From: Hermatobates lingyangjiaoensis
Taxonomy: Eukaryota; Arthropoda; Insecta; Hemiptera; Hermatobatidae
Length of the DNA: 64,000 nt
NCBI GenBank assembly: GCA_026182355.1
Contig: JAPFBL010000223.1
Coordinates: forward strand, 248,001 to 312,000
Direction of reading: 5' to 3'
Numbering within the stretch: the stretch's first letter is position 1; every line of letters begins with the position of its first letter. Shown here piece by piece: positions 32,652 to 43,920 of the stretch. The position numbers and the translations under genes were made by a program. Below the pieces are notes generated by a model. The model saw nothing but the letters and a program-made list of their open reading frames with translations. It had not been told where the DNA came from and ran no database searches.

Positions 32652-33000
32652 CATGACCCTTTGTGTCACTCCGAAATTATAGCAATAGTTATTGAAATAA
32701 GTTCACTGAACACGATTGACAGGGATAATTGTAATTGTTGTTTCTTGTTATTAAGACGCGGAAACAGATTCTTATATGGCCCAAGCTTTTAATATAGTAT
32801 TCTTTACATGATTCAAGATATGTACACAGTAAGTATATTTAGCAAAATAAAAATCATTTTATGACATAAATAAGTAAAACATCAATTCAAGTTATATAAA
32901 CAATCAAATATATTTAAAACAAACAAAACTTGTAAATTGAAATATTCAATTTATTTACCCAAAATAAAAAAAAACATTAATGAAAGGAATATGTCATTAT
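32652..33000. repeat. Dispersed repeat R3, copy 1
   Basis: Colinear with 50865-51245 and partly with 37690-37870: TTGTGTCACTC, GAATTATAGCAA-AGTTA, TGATTGACAGG, ATATGGCCCAAGCTTTT, AAAACATCAATTCAAG, CAATCAAATATATTTAAAAC. Three copies in 64 kb point to an interspersed family of at least 350 bp. Its nature is unknown. Confidence 0.65.
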
Positions 33001-33009
33001 ACGAGTCGT

Positions 33010-35590
33010 ACCTAGAAAATAAGTTCCGTAATTTGGTCTGACAGTTGTGTTCAGGAGTTGGTTTTAATTATCCATTTATCACTTCTATGTAATAGTTTAT
33101 TATATTTTCACAGGCTACCTGACCCTAATGAGAAGATTGTGGGGGATATTGTAGAAAGTCGAGGAGAGTAGCCGGGCTACCCTGACCCTAATACGATTTG
33201 TTATTCTGTAATACAACTTACAACAAAACCGATCAGGGCAAAAAAGGTAGGATTGATCATTATTGCAGGTCTCTATCTCACGGAAATGGTGCAACAAAGC
33301 AAACGAACACAACTCACGAACTTTATATGTATATAGACTCTAAAACGCAAGTTGTTTTGCGTGCATTCTTCAAGAATTCAATCTTCTTATATAAAGAAAA
33401 CATGGTTTAATTCGCTATAGTTTATATTCACAATCAGCTCATTCCATTAGTTAAATTATGGAGTAATGTGTAGTAATGATGTGACTTCAATTTAGTCTCT
33501 AGAGCAGATGCTTTTCAACCTGAATTTGCAGGCGCGGATCCGCCGAGGAGCTATTCATTCTTGAGGATCCTGTACATATATACATATTAATAAGTTTTTA
33601 TGAAATAAAAGACGGCTAAGACACAAAACACAATACAGTGACGGATCTGAAATTTTTGTATTCAAGAGAATCGACAATGCAATGTCGCAAATGATCCTGG
33701 TCGATTTGACAGACACTGGATGAAGTTTCGCCTGAGTTTTACAAGACATCTCACGCATCTCTTCTTCAAGTGCTAGTGAGTTTATTCTTTCTCACTTTTA
33801 ATGTTCGTCATGGAAAAATCCTTGATTTCGGACACAGGTATGATCCGAAAACCTGTAGGAGAATGCGCAGAGCCTTATTCGAGATTGATGGATATGTCTT
33901 TTCCAGCTTAAAATTCCAACTGTATCCAGATCAAGAGTAAACATCAGAGCGTCATGTATTGGCTAAATTCATGTCTCAATTAAATGACGTAGTCGTCATC
34001 ATATGAACTGCACTCAAATTGAGCTCGCAGTTCTGTCCCTAACGTTACCGAAGTTGATTTGAGACTGTGCATACGAAGTTACGAGTATTGAATCACTCCG
34101 CGCAAAACAACTCGAGAGGGAACGGGGATCGAGGTGGCGGGACGTGACATGGAGGGCTCCATTTCAGCTACCTGCCCTGACGTTGGTAATTGACCGACTG
34201 AGGTCCCCACCTCTCATTCTATTCCCTACCTCTCCTCTTTCGAGCGGTGTTGCCGGATTTGGCAAAAAACCACTCCTACCGCCCTACAGACCAAAACGGA
34301 ACTTATTTTCTGGACGACCCTCGTAATATTAACTTAGAACATTCGTAATTTATCTGACAGTTGTGTTCAAGTTTGTTTTTAAACTTATCCATTTATCACT
34401 TCTAATGTAATAGTTTATTATATTTTACAGGCTACCCTGACCCCCTAATGAGAAATATTATTAAATCATATTGTAGAAAGTTGAGGAGAGTACGCAAGCC
34501 ACCGGGCTACCCTGACCTCCTAATACGATTTGTTTTATTCTGTAATACAACTACAACAAAACCGTTCACAAAAAAAGTAAGGATTATCATTATTTCAGGT
34601 CTCTATCTCCACGGAAATGGGTGAACAAACAAACGAACAAACTCACGAACTTTATATTTATATAGATAATAAAACGCAAATTTTTTTGTTGTGCATTCTT
34701 CAAGAATTATATCTTCTTATATTAAAAAAAATTAATTTTTTATTTCGCTATAGTTTTTATTCCTCAATCCTTCTTCCATTAGTTCAAATTATGTAGTAAT
34801 GTAGTAGTAATTATTTACTTTCAAATTTAGTCTCTAGAGGCTAATGTGATGCTTTGGACATACCTTTGGTTGCAGTGCGCTGATAAACTATCGACCGTGA
34901 AATAGAAGCATAAAATTTATCAGGTCTTGCGGAATGCCGAGTCCTGTACATAAATTGTTTTGATATCTATATAGTTATATAGAGGTGAATTCTGTTCAGG
35001 ATGGAAAATATTAACGGCTTATCTGATATCACTTTTATTTCTGAGAGGTACAGTGCTCTAAGTCTGAAAGTGTGGTTTTTGGTTAAGTCGTATCAATGAG
35101 TTATAGGTGAGTACCTGGTTAACACTTGACTAGAGTCTCTAGATTGTCCTTGAGTGATTTTGACAGAACTGGGCAAAGTTGGTCGGCCCTGGTTTTAGAA
35201 AGACATAGCGCCATCTGACTTCTCTCAAGTGCTATGTAGTTTATTTCTTTTCTCACTTTGTAATGTGTTCGTTTCATGGTGGCTGAACAATATAACTATT
35301 TCAGTTCACATTTTGTATGATGACTAAGAAAACTGTAAAGGAGAATGCGCTAGAGCCTAATTCGAGATATGATGGATATTCTTTTGCAGTTAAAATCCAA
35401 AATGAATCCAGATCAAGAAGTAAACAACTCAGAGCGTTACATGTATTGGCTAAAATATGAAATGTTTCAATTAAATGACGTAGGTCGTCATCATAACTGA
35501 ACTGCCCAACTCAAATTTTGGCTCGCAGTTCTTCCCTAACGTTACCGAAAGTTGCTAGTTTTAGATGTGAACGACGAGTTACGAGTATCT
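33010..35590. repeat. Noisy direct duplication with filled and empty hAT site
   Basis: Positions 33010-33500 and 34325-34830 are the same sequence with many one- or two-base indels (CTGACAGTTGTGTTCA, TTTATCACTTCT, GAACTTTATAT). At 33497-33504 the first copy has CTCTAGAG followed by element hAT-2. At 34831-34840 the second copy continues, without an insertion, into GGCTAATGTGATGCTTTGGACATAC, which is the sequence found after the element at 35765. Further copies of element-internal DNA follow (33685-34075 resembles 35155-35590). Either a complex local duplication or a haplotype or read-error assembly fault explains this. Confidence 0.65.
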
Positions 35591-35764
35591 TGATAAGATG
35601 CACTAATTACATTGATAGTGTGCTACTGTACTTACATTGACATGTACACATTGATAATACATTAATTTTACATTGTGAATCTGTAGGTCTTGCGGATCCC
35701 CTGGGTAAACGTCACGGATCACCAGTGATCCGCGGATCACAGGTTGAAAACCACTGCTCTAGAG
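33497..35764. mobile_element. hAT-type element hAT-2 (2.25 kb) with CTCTAGAG TSD
   Basis: The element at 33505-35756 begins CAGATGCTTTTCAACCTG and ends CAGGTTGAAAACCACTG, a good inverted repeat. It is flanked by the exact 8-bp CTCTAGAG (33497-33504, 35757-35764), as expected for hAT transposition. The subterminal GGATCCGC/GCGGATCC is also mirrored. I find no convincing transposase frame inside. Much of the interior (34325-35150) duplicates the flanks of the insertion, which a normal element would not do. Confidence 0.7.
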
Positions 35765-36132
35765 GCTAAAAGTGTGATGCTTTGGGACATACTGTTGGTA
35801 TCTAGTTTATTGATAAAACTATCGACCGTGAAATAGAAACAAAATAAAAGTTTATCAGGACTTGGTGAACTGAACCCGAGTCCTGATAAACTTTTGTTTT
35901 GGTATCTAGTTTAGTTATAAGAGGTGAATTCTGTTCAGGTTGCAAGAATAGTTGATTGGTTATCTGATATCACTTTTATTTCTGAGAGGTCAGTGCTCTA
36001 AAGGTTGAAAGTGTGGTTATTTGGTTCCATTGGTTCCACCTCTAACCGCCTCTAAAGCTTGAAAGTGTGGTTATTTGGTTAAGTCGTATCAATGAGTTAT
36101 AGGTGAGTACCTGGTTAACACTTGACTAGAGT

Positions 36133-36479
36133 CTCTAGATCAGTGGTTCTTAACCTGTGTTCGATCGAACCCTAGGGGTTCGAAGAGTTGGTCTCAGGGA
36201 TTCGGCGAGGTCAACAGCAAAAGTCACACTGATTTGCAACGTATGTAATTTGTTGTGATTTCATGTATTAGTGTTAAGAGGTGATTCTGTTCAGTTTGAA
36301 CAAGATAATATTGATTGGTTATCTGATATCACTTTTATTTGACATGAGAAGACAGTACGCTCTAGACTTAATTTGAAAAAATCATGTTTTATTTTTCACT
36401 AAAGAAGGGTTCGATGAATGCGCTTATGAAACTGGTGGGGTTCGGTACCCCCAAAAGGTTAAGAACCTCTGCTCTAGAT
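36133..36479. mobile_element. hAT-type MITE hAT-3 with CTCTAGAT TSD
   Basis: The body at 36141-36471 begins CAGTGGTTCTTAACCTGTG and ends AAAAGGTTAAGAACCTCTG. The exact 8-bp duplication CTCTAGAT lies on both sides (36133-36140, 36472-36479). No coding capacity. Confidence 0.88.
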
Positions 36480-36852
36480 TGTCAGTTATGTAAGTTGATT
36501 TAGAACAAGAGTGGGCAAACTTTTTGGCTCGCAAGCCACACTGACTTCAAGAATTTATCAAGCGGGCCGACACTAAAAGACGGTTCTCAACCCATAGGCT
36601 TTATGACGATATTCTCTTTTTCGAGTAACTCGTGAAACTCATCGTATTGAACCTTGGCTAGCGCCTTGAACATATTTATGAACTTTTTACAGTTTTCACA
36701 TTTTGTCTTGTGACCTCAAAGATAACTTAAATCTTGGAGATACTAATCTAATAACTAATATGCACTAATTTTGTATTTTTTTGGTTCAACGTTTTTACCA
36801 CTTTTACCAAGGATAAATAGCTAGAGAACCTCCTCGACAGTTTAACTTAGTT

Positions 36853-37005
36853 TTGTAGGGTAAAAATCTAATGAAATGGTCTCCACATATAAAAATTTTA
36901 ATGATATAAACAATGTGGATATAAACAATGATATATGTGGAGACCATTTCATTAGATTTTTACCCTACAATGAGTAAATACCACATAATAACTGATTGCA
37001 CTACA
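36853..37005. mobile_element. Hairpin element A2 (family A arms without ribozyme core)
   Basis: The inverted arms GTAGGGTAAAAATCTAATGAAATGG...ATATAAA and their mirror meet around TATAAACAATG. The family A tail (GAGTAAATACCACATAATAA, then CTGATTGCACT) lies on the right. The entire motif region present in A1 is missing, so the hairpin was shortened internally. Confidence 0.72.
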
Positions 37006-37035
37006 TTAGAATTAACTTAGTTTGTTGTTTACAAT

Positions 37036-37319
37036 TCAATCGGGGTTTTTGAGGATTTGGTCCAAAGAATTAACTACTGATTATAAACCAACGTTTTGAC
37101 AAAAATTGTTGGGCATTTTCAAGGCTTCGTTGAGGGAAAAACTACTTCAGTTAGATGCATTTAACTTAAACTTAAGTAGTTTTTCCTTTAAAAAGAAAGC
37201 CTTGAAAATGCAAAAACAATTTTTATGCGAAACGTCTACTCATAATCTTTAGGTCAAAATAATTTTTGTTTTTGACCATGAAAGTAGTTAATTATTTGGA
37301 CCAAATCTTCAAAAACCCA
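37036..37319. mobile_element. Hairpin element I with relic hammerhead-like motifs
   Basis: The arms run GGGTTTTTGAGGATTTGGTCC/GGACCAAATCTTCAAAAACCC and AACTACTTCAGTTAGATGC/CTTAAGTAGTTTTTCC. Each arm contains a motif-like string: on the plus strand, TTGAAAATGC...GCGAAACGTC keeps GAA, palindrome ACGT and C17, but not the UGANGA core. Decayed relative of the other families. Confidence 0.6.
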
Positions 37320-37689
37320 GTTTTGAATGGTAAAGAAGAATAAATGGTCGAGAAGTATCCAGTATTTGTTGTTTACATTTTCCACAAGTAAGATGGTATT
37401 TTTGTTATTTAAAAACACGATTAAGTCAGTTGAATGTATACTGAGTTCTACATTTATTCAAAAAAGGTAAAAAAAAACTGAAAAAATAAATGTCCAAAAA
37501 TTTAACTTGCGACTATGGGCCATAAGTCTTGATTGAAGAACTATCGGGCCGGATGTGGCCTGCGGACCGTACTTTGTCCACCTCTGATTTAGAAAAACCG
37601 GTATTTTAGAAGTACATACCTTGCTTTGTACAGAGTCTCAACCGATGGCTTTGCTTCCTTTAAAACGCGCAGAATTGAATCATAGTTCT

Positions 37690-37870
37690 AGACTCGTGAC
37701 CTCTTGTGTCACTCACTCTTAAGAAATTATAGCAATAGTTAATGAAACGCATTCACAGAATGTGATTGATAGGAATAACTGTTATTGCTGTTTCCTGTTA
37801 TTAAGTCATCAAAACGAATAGTTCTCCCTAAGCTTTTCACATTGTATTCTTAACATGATTCAACATGTAT
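37690..37870. repeat. Dispersed repeat R3, copy 2 (partial)
   Basis: Matches 32652-32850 and 50865-51070, then passes at about 37880 into the block shared with 8925-9010. Confidence 0.6.
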
Positions 37871-38189
37871 ATACAGTATCTTTTTACTTTATTATATGTA
37901 AAGTATACTCATCATTAAAAAATTCGGTCTGGAGATTTTGACGGATTTACATGTTTTTTTGAGGTCTTCTCAGTTATGTTTGATGAGTATTTTGATTTGT
38001 TGAGTTTGTACATCCAAAGTTTGTAGGCCCTATACAGGCGATGAATCAAATCATATATCGTCAAAAAATGTGCTTTATAGTGCCATATTGTTTTTGGCAA
38101 TAATGCATATGTGAAAGTCTTTTTTTAAGATATTTTTTTTTTTAAAATTTTATAATAATAATAATAGTTTACTTTTCCTTAACTGTTAA

Positions 38190-38776
38190 CTCTAGAGCAG
38201 GGGTTCTCAACCTTTTTTTGCTTGTGGACCCCCTAAAAGCTACTTGTGGACCCCCTAAAAACTACTTGTGGACCCCTACTCCCCCGGATACTTAAAAAAC
38301 ATAATTATACAAAGTTATAAATAAATATTTGTTTTTAGGTAAATGAAAATCGTTAATTATGAAATAATTTCATTACATCTACAACGCATGCCGAAATAAA
38401 AAAAAGTTTTTAAAACAATAACAAAAAATTTCTTTATTAACATTTTATAAAGTACCCTGAAATAAATTGTAACAGAATCAATTTTGAATGTACCATAAAG
38501 AGAAGTGCAATAGAAAATTTTAAAACATTGTAACATTTTAACAAACTGACGAGGATATTAGGCCTTATATTTAAATTATGTGTGAATATTGTACGGCCAA
38601 AGCTTACTACGCTTTGGTTTATTTTTTGTTTGTTGATAAATTCATTTAAAATTAACATAGAGCTCTAACCACGTGTCATGGACCTTCAGAATACTGCTTT
38701 CCTCATGGACCCCCAGTAATCCTCTGTGGACCCCTGGGGGTCCATGTGGACCACGTTGAGAACCACTGCTCTAGAG
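38190..38776. mobile_element. hAT-type MITE hAT-5 with CTCTAGAG TSD
   Basis: The body at 38198-38768 has perfect-looking ends CAGGGGTTCTCAACC and GGTTGAGAACCACTG and the exact flanking repeat CTCTAGAG (38190-38197, 38769-38776). Near the left end a short unit GCTACTTGTGGACCCCCTAAA is repeated about three times. The interior is AT-rich and non-coding. Confidence 0.9.
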
Positions 38777-39737
38777 TGATGAAATTGGAGTTATTACAAC
38801 ACTGATAGAAGTAATAACTAAAAAAAAAAACACTTTTAAAACAACCTCTGGAATATTTTTTCCGCAATATAATGTAAAAATTTAACTCTCAATTGAGTCC
38901 TAAAACTTCTTGACCCAATACGTATCACACTGTTTGACGGATCATAATGAAATTATACCCAAAAATAGCAAATTTATAGACGAGGTCAAAGGTGCTGTTG
39001 AAATTACATGCTTGATGGGGGAGTTATATTAGATTTTATGATTTCAGGAAATGTTTTTTAATGCTAAACGGCTATATGTAGTATGCTCCATGTAGTTATA
39101 TTAGAGGAATCAACATGAAATGTTTATGCTGTAAAAGACGTTTTATTATTATACTAATATTTAATATTTATTATCAAATAATTATTATTTATTATTTTTA
39201 TAATATTAACAAGAGTTCCACTACTTATTTTCGTCTTGAGAATTTTGTGCACATATTTATTTGGAGCTCCTAACACCAGGTACAGGTTCAATAAGCCTTC
39301 TACAAAGGGGAGTTAGTGATAGTATGTATCCTATATATGAGGAATTCTAATATGTTATATTAATATATATCCTACTATATTAGTACATATATTCTTAAAT
39401 TTTAATGTCTTAAATTGAGTAAAATTGATCCTAAAATTAAGTTTGTTAGAGGTCATTCAAGTGGTTATCCTCCCGCCCGCTGGGAGCGCTAGCGTAAGTA
39501 CTTTTATCAAGTGTTATCACTCGGCGTTTAAAATATCTGAATCATTTTATTTCTTTTTGCCTTTCATATTTTTAAAAGAAAAGAGCAAATCTTAAAGAAG
39601 ATTGTGAATGCGGAATTTACTCTGCTTAATAATGCTCGTATAATAAAAATTACTGCCCGTTCACACATTTTAGTAATAAGTGAAAACGTTCATTAATTTC
39701 TTCGTCTCCTCCTTGGTCAATTACAACCTACATCCCT
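38777..39737. other. No recognised gene
   Basis: AT-rich DNA. If the upstream CK1 exons lie outside the window, this is intronic. Confidence 0.4.
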
Positions 39738-40280
39738 AAATTAGGTGTGCTATTATAGTATGCTACGTACCTTGGATTTTTTACTATAGCATGCTATCTA
39801 CCACCCATTATGGTATCTACCGTAAATAATAAACAGTTTGTAGTAGGGATACATTTATTCGAAATTATCCACAACTCATTACAAAATATGTTTACTACTT
39901 GTTCAAAACATAACCAAAGTTTAGAAAATTAAAAGAAGTAAATATAGAATATATCTCGTCAAAAATTGATTTTGTTACTGTTTGTAACAACAGTTTTGAC
40001 TGATGATAGCGTAAACTCCTATGAATCCTCCTTAAAATAGTGGTCAGATTGCATTAGGCGAGATCACAGTCAGCAAGTGAGATCAGATATCGAGGTATTT
40101 TATAACATTCAAATTAACGGTTTATATATAATCACGGTAAATGCTGAGTTCTAAATCCATACATTTAAAAGTATTTTTTTTCTTAGCATACTTTTGAGAA
40201 TTTTGGGTGAAAATTATATTGTAATTTGGTTGATAATAAAATCTAAGGTAGGTGGCATACTATAGTAGCACCAAATTAGG
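39738..40280. mobile_element. MITE with ~30-bp TIR and 8-bp TSD AAATTAGG
   Basis: The body at 39746-40272 begins TGTGCTATTATAGTATGC and ends (complement) GGTGCTACTATAGTATGC, and both continue into an ACCTACCTTRG-type block. The flanking direct repeats AAATTAGG (39738-39745, 40273-40280) are exact. A subterminal inverted repeat, ACTATAGCATGCTATCTACC, lies at 39783. An 8-bp duplication fits hAT-like or related superfamilies, but the ends differ from hAT-1 to hAT-6. Confidence 0.78.
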
Positions 40281-40509
40281 TTTGTCTGTTTCTTCTTAGA
40301 GGTTGTTTATTACTTGAACCTGGTGTGACCATTCTCCATGAGATATCAGCATTAGGAGAATATACAGTAGATTGAGCTTCTGAAGCATTCTTGATTGTAT
40401 AATAAATATTCAAAAGTTCAGTGTTTTTTTATATCTATTGGGCATTGTTTGCCAATCACCATTGCTACGTGGTATGATATTATTTAAATCCATGTATTAT
40501 TCTTTAGTA

Positions 40510-40800
40510 TTAATTTTCTAGTTATCTCCCACTATTCTTGATTAGCCAGTCAAGTTATGAAATGTTGGACCTGGGGTTTCCATCCATTCCTACAGTAATG
40601 TCTGAATATTTAGTTCCTTTAAATAGGGTTAAGAAATATTCTGGTTTCTCGATATTTTCAATTATCACATCTTTATCTTCAGAATAAGCACTTACCGAAT
40701 AAAATACATAAGTATTTTCTTTCAGAGAGTCTTCGGCACATGTTTGACTTTTGAGTGTACACCGTAGGATCGTGATATATTGAGTTGCGAGTCCGTTCAA
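40510..40800 (-). repeat. Exon-like repeat, copy 1, with conserved GTAAGTGC
   Basis: This segment recurs at 45285-45445 continued by 46205-46310, where two insertions split it. On the minus strand it is open for 81 codons (40800 down to 40555), with a normal-looking composition (TLKSQTCAEDSLKEN, KPEYFLTLFKGTKYSDI). GTAAGTGCTTAT within it resembles a splice donor and is kept in both copies. It could be a duplicated exon of an unidentified gene or an old transposon. No domain was recognised. Confidence 0.4.
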
Positions 40801-41019
40801 GCAAAAGGCATAAATAGGACAAGGCTTATTAAAAACCGTGTTTAATATTTACTTGTTTTTACTGATTGCTTTCTGTAATAGATTAGAAGTGAGTATAGTG
40901 ATACGCCATTGGTGTAGGTGGCCCTCAGTAAGATAATATGCGTAGAGATGGATATTATTTAGAAATAAACTGATCTGTTTAGAAAACAAATGAGTATGTA
41001 TGTTGTGGGTGTGTTGCAG

Positions 41020-41385
41020 ATGGTACGGACAGGAGAGAGACTTCAACGTGATGGTGATGGACCTGCTAGGGCCTTCACTAGAGGATCTCTTCAACTTCTG
41101 CAGTCGGCGATTCACCATCAAAACAGTCTTGATGATAGCAGACCAGATGATCGGCCGCATCGAGTACCTCCACTCGAGAGCTTTCATTCACCGAGACATC
41201 AAGCCTGATAACTTCCTCATGGGCATTGGTAGACATTGTAACAAACTGTTCCTCATCGACTTCGGCTTGGCCAAGAAGTTCCGGGACAACCGGTCGCGAC
41301 TTCACATCGCCTATCGAGAGGATAAGAACCTCACAGGCACTGCCAGATACGCTTCTATCAATGCCCACCTTGGAATTGAACAAAG
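41020..41385 (+). CDS. CSNK1A1: Casein kinase I alpha, exon with catalytic loop and DFG
   Basis: This 366-bp exon encodes the catalytic core of a CK1-family Ser/Thr kinase. In order it has [20 protein letters not shown] (hinge and helix D), [23 protein letters not shown] (catalytic loop; Asp is the proton acceptor, Asn binds Mg), LIDFGLAKK (Mg-binding DFG) and [14 protein letters not shown], the CK1-specific SIN in place of APE. Identity to animal CK1 alpha is very high. The acceptor is TTGCAG at 41014-41019 and the donor is AG|GTATTT after 41385, in phase with the next exon. CK1 alpha primes beta-catenin for degradation in Wnt signalling and phosphorylates Hedgehog and clock substrates in the cytoplasm and nucleus. 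The ATP-binding N-lobe (glycine loop and Lys) should be encoded upstream but was not found in the window. The long antisense frames here are shadows. Confidence 0.97.
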
Positions 41386-41529
41386 GTATTTCTTACCATC
41401 AGTTTTATCAACTTTATCTTTTTCCTCTGTAGCTACAACCTGAAGGAGTAATGTAATCCCTGACGAACTTGTAAGCATTAGAATATCACGGTTTAGTTAG
41501 AAAAATTACTTTAAAAATAATATTACTTG

Positions 41530-41816
41530 TGCAATCTGTTATAGTGTGCTATTCACTCGTATTGGGGGATTTCAAGTACGTCTCTCACAAAAATAAAGTT
41601 TAATATGAATTTTGATGAACAACGTGTTTCGAACACTTAGTGTTCTTCTTCAACATCTGCATTGTTGAGGGTCGATCTATGGAAAGGACAGTCCTTTCTA
41701 ACTCCTTCCCGGAGATCGACCCTCAACAGTGCAGATGTTAACCTGAAAAAGAACACGTTGATAGTTTCATATTAAACTTTTTTCTTCTGTGGAGACGTAA
41801 TTCTTGAAATCCACCA
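41530..41816. mobile_element. Hairpin element B3 in a CK1 intron
   Basis: Family B arms with the tail (TGCAATCTGTTATAGTGTGC) on the left. The minus motif keeps GAA and a palindrome variant (ACACGT) but has U at core position 3. The plus motif is deleted through stem II. The inner inverted repeat GAGGGTCGATCT/AGATCGACCCTC is intact. Confidence 0.7.
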
Positions 41817-41999
41817 ATATGTGAAAATGAAACATCTGGCACCATCAGGACAGTTGATAGTACGGGGTCAACTCCAATAGTATCTCAACATGGTCAATGG
41901 AAATATGAATGATACACAACTTAAAATTTCATTCATTCACTTTCAGTGCACTTCCCTTGGGAATCCACAATATTTTCTTAGCGGAGTTATCACTATAGT

Positions 42000-42528
42000 A
42001 CCGTCTTTTTCCGAAAATAAGTCCTAGTGTGAATTTCGGGACGTTTTCTCCCCTGAAAATAGGCCCCAGTTAAGATAATGTGAAAAATATAATTTGTAAA
42101 AAAAATTGCTCTTGAATATAGTAGATATCTCTAGCTGTCGCAATATTTCAGAGAATTCTTAGGAAAAAAATATTCCAAGAAATTCCTTGCTTACCTCTAA
42201 AGTTAGTTTCAAGGAGGCTACTTTGACAAGAAGTATTAATTTAACCACAGCTATATTGCAAGATATGAGAGATTCAGGCCAATGATTCTACAGGAAATAG
42301 ATTAGGAGGAAAATCAGAACGATATTTCAAATTATGATGATTTATGACGATGTTCCCGAAGATGACATGACTGTAGTCGAATAAATTTAAATTTCTGTGT
42401 ACAAATAAATATTAAACAAAAATATGTAAATCTACTTAATGTACTTGAAGCCCTCCTCTGAGAATAAGCCCTAGCACGGATTTTGACCTATAAAGTAAGG
42501 CAGTGTTTTATTTTCGGAAAAAGACGGT
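42000..42528. mobile_element. MITE with ACCGTCTTTTTCC termini, copy 2
   Basis: The ends ACCGTCTTTTTCCGAAAAT and ATTTTCGGAAAAAGACGGT are perfect 19-bp inverted repeats. The interior matches 19393-19868 in the opposite orientation (CTAGAGATAC/GATATCTCTAG, GAATGTTTTGTTCC/GGAAAAAAATATTCC). It lies within a CK1 intron. Non-coding. Confidence 0.83.
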
Positions 42529-43106
42529 CGTATCCATGCATTGCATGATTGGTATGTTATAAAAATCTGCAGTCTCGTTCTTTATAATTTCATTTTGTTG
42601 TTATTTTGTCATAATAATAATATTACTTTTGTCATGGAGTAGTGGTAGTAATACTTGATCTATTAGCAAATTGTGAAAGAATTTCACGGACGCTGTTCAC
42701 ATGGGCAGATGTATTCTATAATTGTATTAACTTGTTTAGCTTGTTCCTATTTCATTCCGTGATAACATTGTATACATCCTCATTCTTCGCAATGTTTGTC
42801 CTAGTTCGAATGCTTTGACTGTGTTATCTCCATGGCTGTATCACGGCATGTGATCATACCTATTCTATTTTTTAGCTTCTTGATTGGTTTAAAGCGGTGT
42901 AAAGTTTAAGTTCTCTTTAGAATGCTTGACTTCTATCTTTCTTATAGTTTTTCAATAAAATGAACTTCTCTATACAGTTTAATTTTTCCATCCATGGGTA
43001 GAACTTGAAATATTAATTTCTTATATTTGGTTCAAATTATTTTTACATATGTGTGATCAAAGTACTATATACTTTATAAACTGGTATGCGGTATATTTTG
43101 TTATAG

Positions 43107-43185
43107 TCGGAGAGATGATATGGAGTCTCTTGGATACGTCATGATGTATTTTAATAGAGGCACTCTTCCTTGGCAGGGACTTAAG
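43107..43185 (+). CDS. CSNK1A1: Casein kinase I alpha, second exon in window
   Basis: 79 bp. Together with the AG of the preceding exon it begins [19 protein letters not shown] and ends LPWQGLK. The Arg-Arg and RDD-MESLGY block binds phosphate-primed substrate and is diagnostic of CK1. Acceptor TTATAG at 43101-43106; donor AAG|GTAAGA after 43185. The reading frame is continuous with both neighbours. Confidence 0.97.
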
Positions 43186-43216
43186 GTAAGATCCAATACA
43201 GCTTTTGATAATAATA

Positions 43217-43920
43217 CATTAAGTCAGAGTTTTTCAAACTTTTTTCGACGCGGAACCCTTTTTGGTTCCAGTAACTTTCCCGGGAACCCCAGATTGTAAT
43301 GATTTTATACAATCATAATATAAATATTTTCATATGCCTTCTTAAATAGTATGTATGTTTAAAAACAATTAAGAAAGTAATGTTACTGCAATGGTTATTT
43401 TTGGAATAAAAATTCGAAACTAAAAGATTTTAATTTTCATATTTTCCACAAGTGCATAAGACGTAAAAGTGAATTACTAGCAATTTTAACATAGGGTTTG
43501 TTTTGTAATCATTTTTGGCTTTATAGTTGAGAGTTTGATTCTCAAGTTAGCCCCAGCATTAAGTCTACTTCGGTATTTGGTTTCTATGGCAGTTTAAAGG
43601 GAAAATCCAGTTTCACATAAGTAGATAGTGGGAAATGGCAGCAATGTGTGAAGTGCTACTTTTGCAAAGCAAAAGGAAATTCGGGAATCAGATAGTTCCA
43701 AAAACTGACTAGTTACCCTAAATATGAATAAAATTTTGACCACTTCTACTTATGGGTATATGTAGATATAAACATTATTCTGTGTCATAATTCACACGAA
43801 ATATAGAATAAATCCATACCCACAAAAAAATTGTGAAAAAATGTTTTTGCTAAATGTTTTTCGTGGAACCCCAGGCAGTCCGTTAAGGAACTCCTGGGTT
43901 TGGGAACCTCTGCCTTAACT
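43217..43920. mobile_element. hAT-type element hAT-6 in a CK1 intron
   Basis: The body at 43225-43912 begins CAGAGTTTTTCAAACTTTTT and ends GTTTGGGAACCTCTG, with GGAACCC/GGGTTCC words mirrored inside. The flanks CATTAAGT and CCTTAACT match at 6 of 8 positions, an aged target duplication. It inserted 40 bp downstream of the exon donor without disturbing it. Confidence 0.72.

Larger units (their letters stand above)
36498..37594. mobile_element. hAT-type element hAT-4 with ATTTAGAA TSD, host to two hairpin insertions
   Basis: The body at 36506-37586 begins CAAGAGTGGGCAAACTTTTT and ends TACTTTGTCCACCTCTG, with mirrored CGCAAGCC/GGCCTGCGG just inside. It is flanked by the exact ATTTAGAA (36498-36505, 37587-37594). 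Two palindromic elements (36853-37005 and 37036-37319) sit inside it. The remaining sequence shows no transposase. Confidence 0.85.
41386..43106 (+). other. CK1 alpha intron (1.7 kb) with B3 and MITE insertions
   Basis: GT at 41386 and AG at 43106. The intron is occupied by the PLE hairpin at 41530-41816 and the MITE at 42000-42528. The rest is AT-rich. Confidence 0.9.

Noticed and set aside
41078..41383. Long antisense frame opposite the CK1 exon
   Set aside because: Shadow of a highly conserved coding exon. The plus strand matches CK1 alpha throughout with proper splice sites.
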